From contig NZ_BAABKE010000007.1 of the NCBI RefSeq assembly GCF_039543665.1, positions 1 through 64,000 of the forward strand: 64,000 nt of DNA. The letters are read 5' to 3'. Positions 54,682 to 62,618 of the stretch are shown one piece after another. The translations under genes were made by a program, and so were the position numbers. How positions within the stretch are numbered: position 1 is the first letter of the stretch; every line of letters starts with the position of its first letter. The notes beneath the pieces were generated by a model. The model worked only from the letters and a program-made list of their open reading frames with translations. It made no database searches and was not told the DNA's origin. This DNA is from Wohlfahrtiimonas larvae. Its GTDB lineage: Bacteria; Pseudomonadota; Gammaproteobacteria; Cardiobacteriales; Wohlfahrtiimonadaceae.

Positions 54682-54709
54682 AAAACCGCCAGATATGGCG
54701 GTTTTTTTT
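54682..54709 (+). terminator. Terminator of gltA
   Basis: Nine-base stem 54682-54690 / 54697-54705 with a six-base loop and a T run of eight. Confidence 0.87.
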
Positions 54710-54737
54710 GGAACCATTAAGATTTAAAAGGAAAAAT

Positions 54738-55745
54738 ATGAACACTTTACTAGGCCAAGCTGTACTATCCTGCGAACAATTTGATCTTCACACTTTAAAT
54801 AAATTATTTACATTAGCAGATATTCTACAGCCCGTTGCATATGGCAAAGCCTATACTAATGTATTAGAAGGTGCTGTTATGGGCAGCCTTTTCTTTGAGG
54901 CAAGTACACGAACTCGTTTAAGCTTTGATGCTGCTTTTATGCGTTTAGGTGGTAAAGTTTCAAGTACAACAGGGGTTTCGTTCTCATCCATTGTTAAGGG
55001 TGAATCCATTGAAGACACAGCACGTGTAATTTCAGGCTATTTTGATGTATTAGTGGTTCGTCACCCAGAAGAACAAGCTATTTATAAAATGGCACAAGCA
55101 ACAGATATACCAATCATTAATGGCGGTAATGGTGCTGGTGAACATCCAACACAAGCGCTGTTAGATGCCTATACAATCCATAATGAATTTAAATTAAATG
55201 GAAAATCTATGGATGGTTGTAAAATTGCAATGATCGGTGACTTACGTTATGGTCGTACTGTACATTCATTGGTGAAATTGATGTCTTTATACAAAAATAT
55301 TACCTTCACTTTTGCCTCGCCAGATTTCTTAAAAATGCCCGAGTACATTACTGAGTTTGCTCGTGAACGTGGTCATACCGTGATCGAAACAGATCAATTG
55401 AAACATGGTATCCACAATAATGATGTGATCTATGCAACACGTATTCAAAAAGAGCGATTCACAGAAGGTGAAGAAACTCGTAAACCAGAATTAAGCTTCC
55501 GCATCAATCAATCCATGATTGACCAATACGCGATGAAAGATGCCATCATCATGCATCCATTACCACGTGATAGTCGTGAAAATGCGAATGACTTAAGCAA
55601 TGACTTAGATAACGATCCACGTTTGGCTATTTTCCGCCAATCAGATGCTGGTGTACCTGCAAGAATGGCATTATTTGCAATGGTACTTGGTGTTGACCAA
55701 GGTATTGAAAATACAATCAAACCTGCAGGTTGGTTTGTACCTTAA
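54738..55745 (+). CDS. pyrB: Aspartate carbamoyltransferase catalytic subunit
   Basis: 335-aa enzyme that makes carbamoyl-aspartate in pyrimidine synthesis. Carbamoyl-phosphate motif STRTR at 56-60 within FFEASTRTRLSFD, aspartate-side motif HPLPRDSRE, and the DLRYGRTVHSL hinge. Slightly longer than the 311-aa E. coli PyrB, with an insertion in the second domain. ATG 54738 has AAAAGGA; a longer open frame overlaps the gltA terminator and is rejected. No pyrI regulatory subunit and no pyrC follow. Confidence 0.93.
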   Translation: MNTLLGQAVLSCEQFDLHTLNKLFTLADILQPVAYGKAYTNVLEGAVMGSLFFEASTRTRLSFDAAFMRLGGKVSSTTGVSFSSIVKGESIEDTARVISGYFDVLVVRHPEEQAIYKMAQATDIPIINGGNGAGEHPTQALLDAYTIHNEFKLNGKSMDGCKIAMIGDLRYGRTVHSLVKLMSLYKNITFTFASPDFLKMPEYITEFARERGHTVIETDQLKHGIHNNDVIYATRIQKERFTEGEETRKPELSFRINQSMIDQYAMKDAIIMHPLPRDSRENANDLSNDLDNDPRLAIFRQSDAGVPARMALFAMVLGVDQGIENTIKPAGWFVP

Positions 55746-55754
55746 TTTCAAAGG

Positions 55755-55783
55755 TTAACGCATCTACGATTATCAGCTATAAT
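55755..55783 (+). promoter_or_regulatory. Candidate promoter of eno
   Basis: TTAACG (55755-55760), 17-base spacer, perfect TATAAT (55778-55783), 41 bases before the eno ATG. Confidence 0.5.
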
Positions 55784-55824
55784 TAGAATTTACATTTCAT
55801 TTGTGTATCCTTTAGGAGAGAATT

Positions 55825-57111
55825 ATGTCGGCCATTAAACAATTAGTTGCTAGAGAAATCATTGATTCACGTGGAAACCCAACAGTTTGGGTGGAAGCAA
55901 CTTTAGAATCTGGTGTAAAAGGCGTTGCAGCTGTGCCAAGCGGTGCATCCACAGGTGCAAGAGAAGCAATTGAATTGCGTGATGGTGATAAATCGCGTTA
56001 CGGTGGTAAAGGCGTATTAAAAGCATGTGAAAATGTGAATGGTGAAATATTAACAGCTGTTCGCGGCATGGATGCTGCAGATCAAAAAGCATTAGATGAA
56101 AAATTAATCGCATTAGATGGTACAGACAATAAAGCTCGTTTAGGTGCAAATGCATTATTGGGCGTTTCATTAGCTGTTGCTCATGCAGCTGCCAATGAAA
56201 AAGGTATCCCTTTATATCGTCATTTAAATGATACAACACAATATGTGTTGCCTGTACCAATGATGAACATCTTAAATGGTGGTTCTCATGCTGATAACTC
56301 AGTAGATGTTCAAGAATTCATGATTTTGCCAGTAGGTGCACCTTCTTTTAAAGAAGCTGTACGCTGGGGTGCTGAAATTTTCCATGAATTGAAAAATGTA
56401 TTGAATGCGCGTGGTTTAGCAACAACTGTCGGTGATGAAGGTGGTTTTGCACCTAACTTGTCATCTAATGAAGAAGCTTTAGAAGTGATCATGGCTGCAA
56501 TCAAAGATGCAGGTTATACACCAGGTAAAGATGTATTCCTTGGTTTAGACGTTGCATCATCTGAATTCTACAAAGATGGTAAATACGTTTTAGAATCAGA
56601 AGGTAAATCTTTCACATCTGAAGAATTTGCTGATTTCTTAGCTGATTGGGTTGCTCGTTATCCTATCATCACAATCGAAGATGGTATGGATGAAGCTGAT
56701 TGGGCAGGTTGGAAAGTATTGACTGAAAAATTGGGTGATAAAATCCAATTAGTGGGCGATGATTTGTTCGTAACTAATACAAAGATTTTGAAAGAAGGCA
56801 TTGATAAAAACATTGCTAACTCAATCTTAATCAAATTCAACCAAATCGGTACATTAACTGAAACATTAGAAGCAATCAAAATGGCTGATGATGCAAACTA
56901 TACTTCTGTTGTATCTCATCGTTCAGGTGAAACATCAGATGTCACAATCGCTGATTTAGCAGCTGCAGCACTCAGCACACAATTAAAAACAGGTTCATTA
57001 TGCCGTTCTGACCGTGTTGAAAAATACAATCGCTTAATCTGCATCGAAGAAGAATTGGGTATCAATGCTATCTATGCAGGTAAATCTGCATTTAAAGCAG
57101 TGAAATTCTAA
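55825..57111 (+). CDS. eno: Enolase
   Basis: 428-aa glycolytic enzyme converting 2-phosphoglycerate to phosphoenolpyruvate; in many bacteria also part of the RNA degradosome. Catalytic loop and metal residues in VGDEGGFAPN, TIEDGMDEADW, GDDLFVTN, and the signature SHRSGETSD. AGGAGAG lies before the ATG. In E. coli pyrG precedes eno; here pyrB does. Codon choice is typical of a highly expressed gene. Terminator at 57174-57202. Confidence 0.97.
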   Translation: MSAIKQLVAREIIDSRGNPTVWVEATLESGVKGVAAVPSGASTGAREAIELRDGDKSRYGGKGVLKACENVNGEILTAVRGMDAADQKALDEKLIALDGTDNKARLGANALLGVSLAVAHAAANEKGIPLYRHLNDTTQYVLPVPMMNILNGGSHADNSVDVQEFMILPVGAPSFKEAVRWGAEIFHELKNVLNARGLATTVGDEGGFAPNLSSNEEALEVIMAAIKDAGYTPGKDVFLGLDVASSEFYKDGKYVLESEGKSFTSEEFADFLADWVARYPIITIEDGMDEADWAGWKVLTEKLGDKIQLVGDDLFVTNTKILKEGIDKNIANSILIKFNQIGTLTETLEAIKMADDANYTSVVSHRSGETSDVTIADLAAAALSTQLKTGSLCRSDRVEKYNRLICIEEELGINAIYAGKSAFKAVKF

Positions 57112-57173
57112 TTTAAAAATTTCTAGAAATTAATATTATTGCTTTCATAGTAATAATATTAGAAATACCAACT

Positions 57174-57206
57174 AAGTGATGGATATCATTAATCCATCAC
57201 TTTTTT
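57174..57206 (+). terminator. Terminator of eno
   Basis: 11-base stem 57174-57184 / 57192-57202 with a seven-base loop and a T run. A second AT-only dyad (AATATTATT / AATAATATT) lies upstream at 57132-57160. Confidence 0.85.
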
Positions 57207-57229
57207 ATTGCTTCAATTAAGGCTCAATA

Positions 57230-57801
57230 ATGCATGATACCCACAAGATTATCCACACTTTATCCACAGAGCGTTTAATTCTACGTGAATGGAGAAATTC
57301 TGATCTACTAAGTTTATATCAAATGGTTTCTGATCCTGATGTTATGAAATTCTTTCCTTCCGTATTATCTGAGCTTGAAGCTCAAGATTTCCTTAAGGCT
57401 ATTCAAGATAGGATGACCCAACATGGTTGGGGCATGTGGGCTTGTGAATTAAAAGCCACACAAGAAGTTATTGGTTTTGTGGGCTTAAATATTCCACAAG
57501 ATGACTTCTATTTTAATCCCTGTGTAGAAATTGGTTGGCGCTTACGAAAAGAATTTTGGCACCAAGGCTTGGCACAAGAAGCAGCAAAAGAAGCACTCAA
57601 ATTTGGCTTCACAGAGTTGAATTTAGATAAAATCGTTGCCTTACAACTGTGACAAATTTACCATCACAAGCTCTCATGCAAAGATTGCATATGGTTAAAA
57701 ATCCACAGCATTTTAACCATCCAAGATTATCAGAAAACCATCCTTTAGTTGAACATGTTCTATATGAATTAACAAAAGAGTTATGGTTAGCCAATCAATA
57801 A
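57230..57801 (+). pseudogene. GNAT acetyltransferase, interrupted by a frameshift near 57649
   Basis: The first frame gives 140 aa of a RimJ/RimL-like GNAT (LSTERLILREWRNSDL at the start, acetyl-CoA region EIGWRLRKEFWHQGLAQEAA) and stops at TGA 57650-57652 just after DKIVA. In another frame, from GTG at 57649, the protein continues as VTNLPSQALMQRLHMVKN and on to LWLANQ, the expected GNAT C-terminus, ending at 57801. A single missing base near 57649 explains it. Either a real pseudogene or a sequencing error; if real, the 140-aa product lacks the last strand. Confidence 0.82.
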
Positions 57802-57807
57802 TAAAAT

Positions 57808-57843
57808 AAAAATCCAATGTTTCATGTGAAACATTGGATTTTT
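57808..57843. terminator. Strong hairpin/terminator after the GNAT gene, containing a parS-like core
   Basis: Long inverted repeat 57808-57824 / 57827-57843 with A and T tracts, between convergent genes, so a bidirectional terminator. Its centre (57818-57833) reads TGTTTCATGTGAAACA, which differs by one base from the parS consensus TGTTTCACGTGAAACA. Confidence 0.7.
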
Positions 57844-57855
57844 TTAAACTATAGA

Positions 57856-58245
57856 TTACAACGAATTCATTAATACTGCTCTTTGTAAATAAGCTTGGAT
57901 CCCCATACTAAATAATTCACCTATATTTTTTCCTTCAATCATTTCTGCTAAAGATTTATCTTCATTCAGAGATTGTTGTTCTTCAGCCCATACTTTTAAA
58001 GGATTAGTATTATATTTTTCAGGCATTACAAATGTGAGATTTGCTTGCTCAATCCATTGTTTATCAACTTTCGTTGCTGTATCAGCACACTCAAACTGAG
58101 TATAAATCACCTGATTATTCTCACCTATACATTTATTTAAAGCTTTAGATTTTGGTATTTTAACTGTTGTTGCATCTAACATCGGCACATCAGCCATCGC
58201 AACAGAGGTTACCAAAGCGAATATCCCAATAATATAAAGCCTCAT
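57856..58245 (-). CDS. Small secreted protein, DUF4124-like
   Basis: 129 aa with a signal peptide (MRLYIIGIFALVTSVAMA). The mature part carries NKCIGENNQVIYTQFECA, a two-cysteine motif like that of DUF4124 domains and of the next gene. The C-terminal part is helical. Function unknown. GGAGGAG precedes the ATG. The two neighbours 57856 and 58268 are probably a tandem pair that has diverged. Confidence 0.75.
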   Translation of the reverse strand: MRLYIIGIFALVTSVAMADVPMLDATTVKIPKSKALNKCIGENNQVIYTQFECADTATKVDKQWIEQANLTFVMPEKYNTNPLKVWAEEQQSLNEDKSLAEMIEGKNIGELFSMGIQAYLQRAVLMNSL

Positions 58246-58267
58246 CCCGCTCCTCCAATATGGTCAA

Positions 58268-58546
58268 TTACTCCAATTGACGATCTACCATTCTATCATT
58301 AACATCATGCACTACTTCTGGTTCTGAAGCTCTAGATTCATCACCAAATTTTTCTGCTGTTGTCATATTTGTTTCACTTAACCAACTATCCACAATAGCC
58401 TCATACCCTTCTGGACAATCAAATTCTGTATAAACAATAGGATCTTTACCATTGCTACATTTATTAATTGTTGAGTCTGTACTTTGTGCAAAAGCTGATG
58501 TCATAACCAAAGATAACGCACTAGCAATGGCTAACTTCCTATACAT
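58268..58546 (-). CDS. Small secreted protein, paralogue of 57856-58245
   Basis: 92 aa, signal peptide ending near SAFAQ, then NKCSNGKDPIVYTEFDCPEG, the same K-C..G....VYT.F.C pattern as the neighbour. ATG 58546 is chosen because GAGGAG lies six bases upstream; an in-frame TTG two codons earlier is part of the gap. Acidic tail. Function unknown; 22 bases from the next gene, so likely one unit with it. No rpsO follows truB, where E. coli has it. Confidence 0.72.
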   Translation of the reverse strand: MYRKLAIASALSLVMTSAFAQSTDSTINKCSNGKDPIVYTEFDCPEGYEAIVDSWLSETNMTTAEKFGDESRASEPEVVHDVNDRMVDRQLE

Positions 58547-58610
58547 ATACAACTCCTCTATCTCTTATTTTCAATAATATTCATTCGATTAATTATAACA
58601 AATTATTATT

Positions 58611-59531
58611 TCAAGTGGATTTAATTTGGATCAATCGGCTAGCTTTAATAACATGTGGTAAGTGTCTTTCACCTAAACCTAAAAATGATTGATCAAATGC
58701 ATATAATCGATAAAACTGTTCATCTAATGTATGAGGCAATGCTATTTTCTGACCATTTTTCAAGCGCCATGTTTCTTCTTCATTCATAATTAATATTGGA
58801 TAATCTGCAATTGCACTATCAACAGCCAATAATAATTCATCTGCATTATTATCTATTAATGCTTTTTCTAACATAGCCATCGTGACCAAATTAGGTTTAA
58901 AATAAGGGGCAACTTCTGTGCGTCTTAACATTGTTAAATGCCCAACTGTTCCAATTAATTTCGCAATATCTTCTGCTAATACACGAACATAAGTTCCTTT
59001 TGAACATGTTACCTCAGCAGTAAAACTCACATCATCGAAACTAATTAAATTAAGTTGATAAATCGTAATATCACGCGCAGGACGTTCTACTTCAATGCCT
59101 TCCCGTGCTAATTCATATAAACGTTTACCTTCATGATGTAAAGCTGAAACCATCGGTGGTACTTGTTGAATATCTCCCACAAACTTATCCAAAGCATGTT
59201 TTAATAACTCTGTGGATAATGGAGGAATATTCTTTTCTTCAATGATAGATCCTTCAGCATCACCCGTATTGGTTGCAGCACCCAACAAACATGTAAACTC
59301 ATACGTTTTACGATTGTTCAATAATTGATGGTTAAACTTACTCGCCTCACCAAAACAAATGGGCAGTAACCCCGTTGCCATTGGATCTAAAGTACCAGCA
59401 TGCCCTGCTTTCTCTGCTTTATATAACCATTTTACTTTCTGTAAAATATCATTACTTGATATGCCTTTTGGTTTATCCAAAAGTAAAACGCCATCCAAAG
59501 GACGGCGCTTGATTTTAGCTTGTTTACTCAT
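58611..59531 (-). CDS. truB: tRNA pseudouridine(55) synthase
   Basis: 306-aa enzyme that makes pseudouridine 55 in the T-loop of tRNAs. Catalytic Asp49 in GHAGTLDPMATGLLP; PUA domain at the C-terminus. Starts inside the rbfA 3' end (8-base overlap), the usual translational coupling of nusA-infB-rbfA-truB. Last gene of that operon here. Confidence 0.95.
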   Translation of the reverse strand: MSKQAKIKRRPLDGVLLLDKPKGISSNDILQKVKWLYKAEKAGHAGTLDPMATGLLPICFGEASKFNHQLLNNRKTYEFTCLLGAATNTGDAEGSIIEEKNIPPLSTELLKHALDKFVGDIQQVPPMVSALHHEGKRLYELAREGIEVERPARDITIYQLNLISFDDVSFTAEVTCSKGTYVRVLAEDIAKLIGTVGHLTMLRRTEVAPYFKPNLVTMAMLEKALIDNNADELLLAVDSAIADYPILIMNEEETWRLKNGQKIALPHTLDEQFYRLYAFDQSFLGLGERHLPHVIKASRLIQIKST

Positions 59532-59901
59532 CGTGATCTTTATTTTTTGCTTCGTCTTCTTGAATTGCCTCAGTAATTAAAGCAGATAATTCATTACCTT
59601 TCTCTAATTGCTCATCATATTCAAACTCAAACCTAGGAATTTTACGAAGTTTTAAAACCTTGCCCAACATTCTTTGGAACATTGGCGCATACTCATTCAA
59701 AAGACCGACCATTTCATCGCGTTCTTCTTTAGGCCCTAAATACGTCACTAAAACTTTAGCTTGAGAGAGATCTCTCACCACTCTCACAAGAGTGATGGAG
59801 ATCATCATAATACGTGAGTCACCGATTTCCTTACGGATCAACATAGACAATTCTTGTTTCAATTGCTCATCAATACGACGAGTTCTTGATATATTAGCCA
59901 T
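59524..59901 (-). CDS. rbfA: Ribosome-binding factor A
   Basis: 125-aa KH-domain protein for 30S maturation and cold adaptation. Conserved ANISRTRRIDEQLKQELSML start and the RMLGKVLKLRKIPRFEFEYD region (quoted to 20). Acidic C-terminal tail. 12 bases after infB and overlapping truB by eight bases. Confidence 0.94.
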   Translation of the reverse strand: MANISRTRRIDEQLKQELSMLIRKEIGDSRIMMISITLVRVVRDLSQAKVLVTYLGPKEERDEMVGLLNEYAPMFQRMLGKVLKLRKIPRFEFEYDEQLEKGNELSALITEAIQEDEAKNKDHDE

Positions 59902-59913
59902 GTTTTGCTCCTT

Positions 59914-62607
59914 TTATAGAGTACGTTCTACTTGAACACGCTCATAAACTTCGATCTGGTCACCTACTTTAACATCATTGTAGTTCTTAACGCCAATACC
60001 ACATTCCATGCCACTGCGAACTTCTGATACGTCATCTTTAAAGCGGCGTAATGATTCCAATGCACCCTCATAGATTACAATGTTATCACGCAATACGCGA
60101 ATTGGATTATTACGTTTGATCAAGCCTTCCGTTACCATACAGCCTGCAATCGCACCAATCTTCGGAGATCTAAATACATCACGAACTTCTGCGATACCAA
60201 TAATAGATTCTTTAAACTCTGGTGCAAGTTTACCAATCAATGCTGTTTTAATTTCATCAATAACATCATAGATGATGCTGTAATAATGTAATGCTAAACC
60301 TTCATCTTCGATGATTTTCTTAGCTGAATTATCAGCACGAACATTAAAGCCGATGACGATTGCCTCAGAAGCAACAGCTAAGTTTGCATCTGATTCATTA
60401 ATACCACCTACACCGCTTGATACAACTTTTACTGAAACTTCTTCTGTTGATAACTCTTCTAATGCATTGATCAATGCTTCTACAGAACCTTGAACGTCAG
60501 CTTTTAACACAACATTCACAACATTCATAGAACCTTCATTAATGTTAGCAAATAAGTTTTCTAACTTAGATTTCTGCTGTCTTGCTAATTTAACTTCGCG
60601 GAATTTGCCTTGACGGAATAAAGCGATTTCACGAGCTTTACGTTCATCAGCAACAACAGTCACTTCGTCACCAGCATTTGGCACACCTGACAAACCTAAT
60701 ACTTCCACAGGAATAGATGGGCCAGCTTCTGGAACTTGCTCGCCTTTTTCATTGATTAAAGCACGAACTTTACCATACTCAAAGCCAGCTAAAACAACAT
60801 CACCTTTTTTCAATAATCCTGATTGAACTAGGATTGTTGCAACCGCACCACGGCCACGATCTAGTCGTGACTCTACAACTGCACCACGAGCTGGACCTTC
60901 TCCAACCGCAGTCAATTCTAGAACTTCAGACTGAACTAAGATTTGATCTAACAAGTGATCAATACCTTCACCTGATTTAGATGAAACGTATGCGAATAAA
61001 TTCTCACCGCCCCACTCTTCAGAAATGATGCCCTGTTGTGATAACTCAGACATAATACGATCACGATCAGCTGTTGGCTTATCAATTTTTGTCACAGCAA
61101 CGATAATAGGTACGCCAGCTGCTTTTGCATGTTGGATGGCTTCAATTGTTTGTGGCATAACACCATCATCCGATGCTACAACCAACACAACGATATCTGT
61201 AACTTTCGCACCACGTGCACGCATTGCAGTAAACGCACTGTGTCCCGGTGTATCTAAGAAAGTAATTACACCTTTTGGTGTTGTTACATGGTAAGCACCA
61301 ATGTGCTGAGTGATACCACCTGCTTCACCTTTAACAACGTGTGCTTTACGCAAGTAATCTAACAATGATGTTTTACCATGATCAACGTGACCCATGATTG
61401 TCACAACAGGTGGACGAGTTACAGGTACTAAATCGCTCTCGTCAAAACCTTTCATCAATTCATCTTCAAGAACATTCTCGCTCACAACTTTATAAGTATG
61501 GCCCATTTCCTCTACAACAATCGCTGCAGTATCTTGATCCAATACTTGGTTAATTGTGACCATTGAGCCCATTTTCATCAATGTTTTGATCACTTCAGCA
61601 GCTTTGACTGACATTTTATGTGCCAAATCAGCGACAGTGATTGTTTCACCTAAAATAACTTCACTCTTTTGTGGTGCAACAGGTTTAGTAAAACCATGCT
61701 TACCTTGTTGTGGTGAAGCTTTACGTTTTTTACCACCACCACGACGGCTGCTGCCTTCTTCATCATAATCTGCAAAGCTTGCACGACCTTTTTCTTTAAC
61801 ACGCTTACCTGCTGATTTTTTACCCTCTTCACGTAAATCATCTAAATCACGTGCGCCTGTTTTACGAGGTGCTTTACGTTCTGTGGATACAATAGGTTCT
61901 GCTGCAGGCGTAACGACTGCTGGACGTTCTCTTTTTTCAGTAGAAGCATTAGATGATCTTCTATCATCTTTTTTCGCTGGACGAGAATCATTGCGTGAAT
62001 CATTACTTCTAGGTTTCTGATTTGACTTCTGTTGATTATTTGAAGGTTTCTTCTTCGCTTTATCTTCAGTCTTATCAGTATTATTAAAACTAATTTGAAC
62101 CTTAGAAACTGTACTTTCACTTGCCATTCTTGCTGCATCCGCAATTTTTTGAATTTCTTCGTGCTGTTTACGTTCTTCTTGCTGTTTGCGACGCTCGATA
62201 ACTTCTTGAGCCGCACGCTCTTCTGCTTCTGCGCGTGCTTTCGCTATGCGTAAACGTTCTTGTTGAGCTTGATCTGGACCATTCTCTTTCTTAGTAGGAG
62301 TCGCAACTTTCTCTACCTCAGCCGCGACTTTTTCTTCAACAACTTTAGGTTCTACTGCTTTGATTTCTTCCACAATTTCTGGTACTTCTGTTGAAATATC
62401 TGTTTTATTTTCAACATCATCCATTAATTTATTTTCTACATCTGAATCCACAGGGGATGCATCACGTTTGACATACGTTCTTTTCTTACGTACTTCAACC
62501 GCTACAGTTTTTGTTTGCCCTGGCGCACTTGAAACTTTCAACTCTGTATGAGTTTTGCGTTTCAATGTGATTTTGCTTGGTGCCTTGTCTTCAGTTTTTT
62601 CTGTCAT
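59914..62607 (-). CDS. infB: Translation initiation factor IF-2
   Basis: 897-aa GTPase that brings fMet-tRNA to the 30S subunit. N-terminal half is highly charged, low-complexity and rich in Lys, Arg and Glu; then the IF2 N-domain, the G domain with G1 GHVDHGKT and G3 DTPGH, and the C1/C2 domains ending KVGDQIEVYERVQVERTL. Length close to E. coli IF-2 (890 aa). GGGGGTG precedes the ATG, which lies 11 bases after nusA. Confidence 0.97.
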   Translation of the reverse strand: MTEKTEDKAPSKITLKRKTHTELKVSSAPGQTKTVAVEVRKKRTYVKRDASPVDSDVENKLMDDVENKTDISTEVPEIVEEIKAVEPKVVEEKVAAEVEKVATPTKKENGPDQAQQERLRIAKARAEAEERAAQEVIERRKQQEERKQHEEIQKIADAARMASESTVSKVQISFNNTDKTEDKAKKKPSNNQQKSNQKPRSNDSRNDSRPAKKDDRRSSNASTEKRERPAVVTPAAEPIVSTERKAPRKTGARDLDDLREEGKKSAGKRVKEKGRASFADYDEEGSSRRGGGKKRKASPQQGKHGFTKPVAPQKSEVILGETITVADLAHKMSVKAAEVIKTLMKMGSMVTINQVLDQDTAAIVVEEMGHTYKVVSENVLEDELMKGFDESDLVPVTRPPVVTIMGHVDHGKTSLLDYLRKAHVVKGEAGGITQHIGAYHVTTPKGVITFLDTPGHSAFTAMRARGAKVTDIVVLVVASDDGVMPQTIEAIQHAKAAGVPIIVAVTKIDKPTADRDRIMSELSQQGIISEEWGGENLFAYVSSKSGEGIDHLLDQILVQSEVLELTAVGEGPARGAVVESRLDRGRGAVATILVQSGLLKKGDVVLAGFEYGKVRALINEKGEQVPEAGPSIPVEVLGLSGVPNAGDEVTVVADERKAREIALFRQGKFREVKLARQQKSKLENLFANINEGSMNVVNVVLKADVQGSVEALINALEELSTEEVSVKVVSSGVGGINESDANLAVASEAIVIGFNVRADNSAKKIIEDEGLALHYYSIIYDVIDEIKTALIGKLAPEFKESIIGIAEVRDVFRSPKIGAIAGCMVTEGLIKRNNPIRVLRDNIVIYEGALESLRRFKDDVSEVRSGMECGIGVKNYNDVKVGDQIEVYERVQVERTL

Positions 62608-62618
62608 ATTTTCACCCC

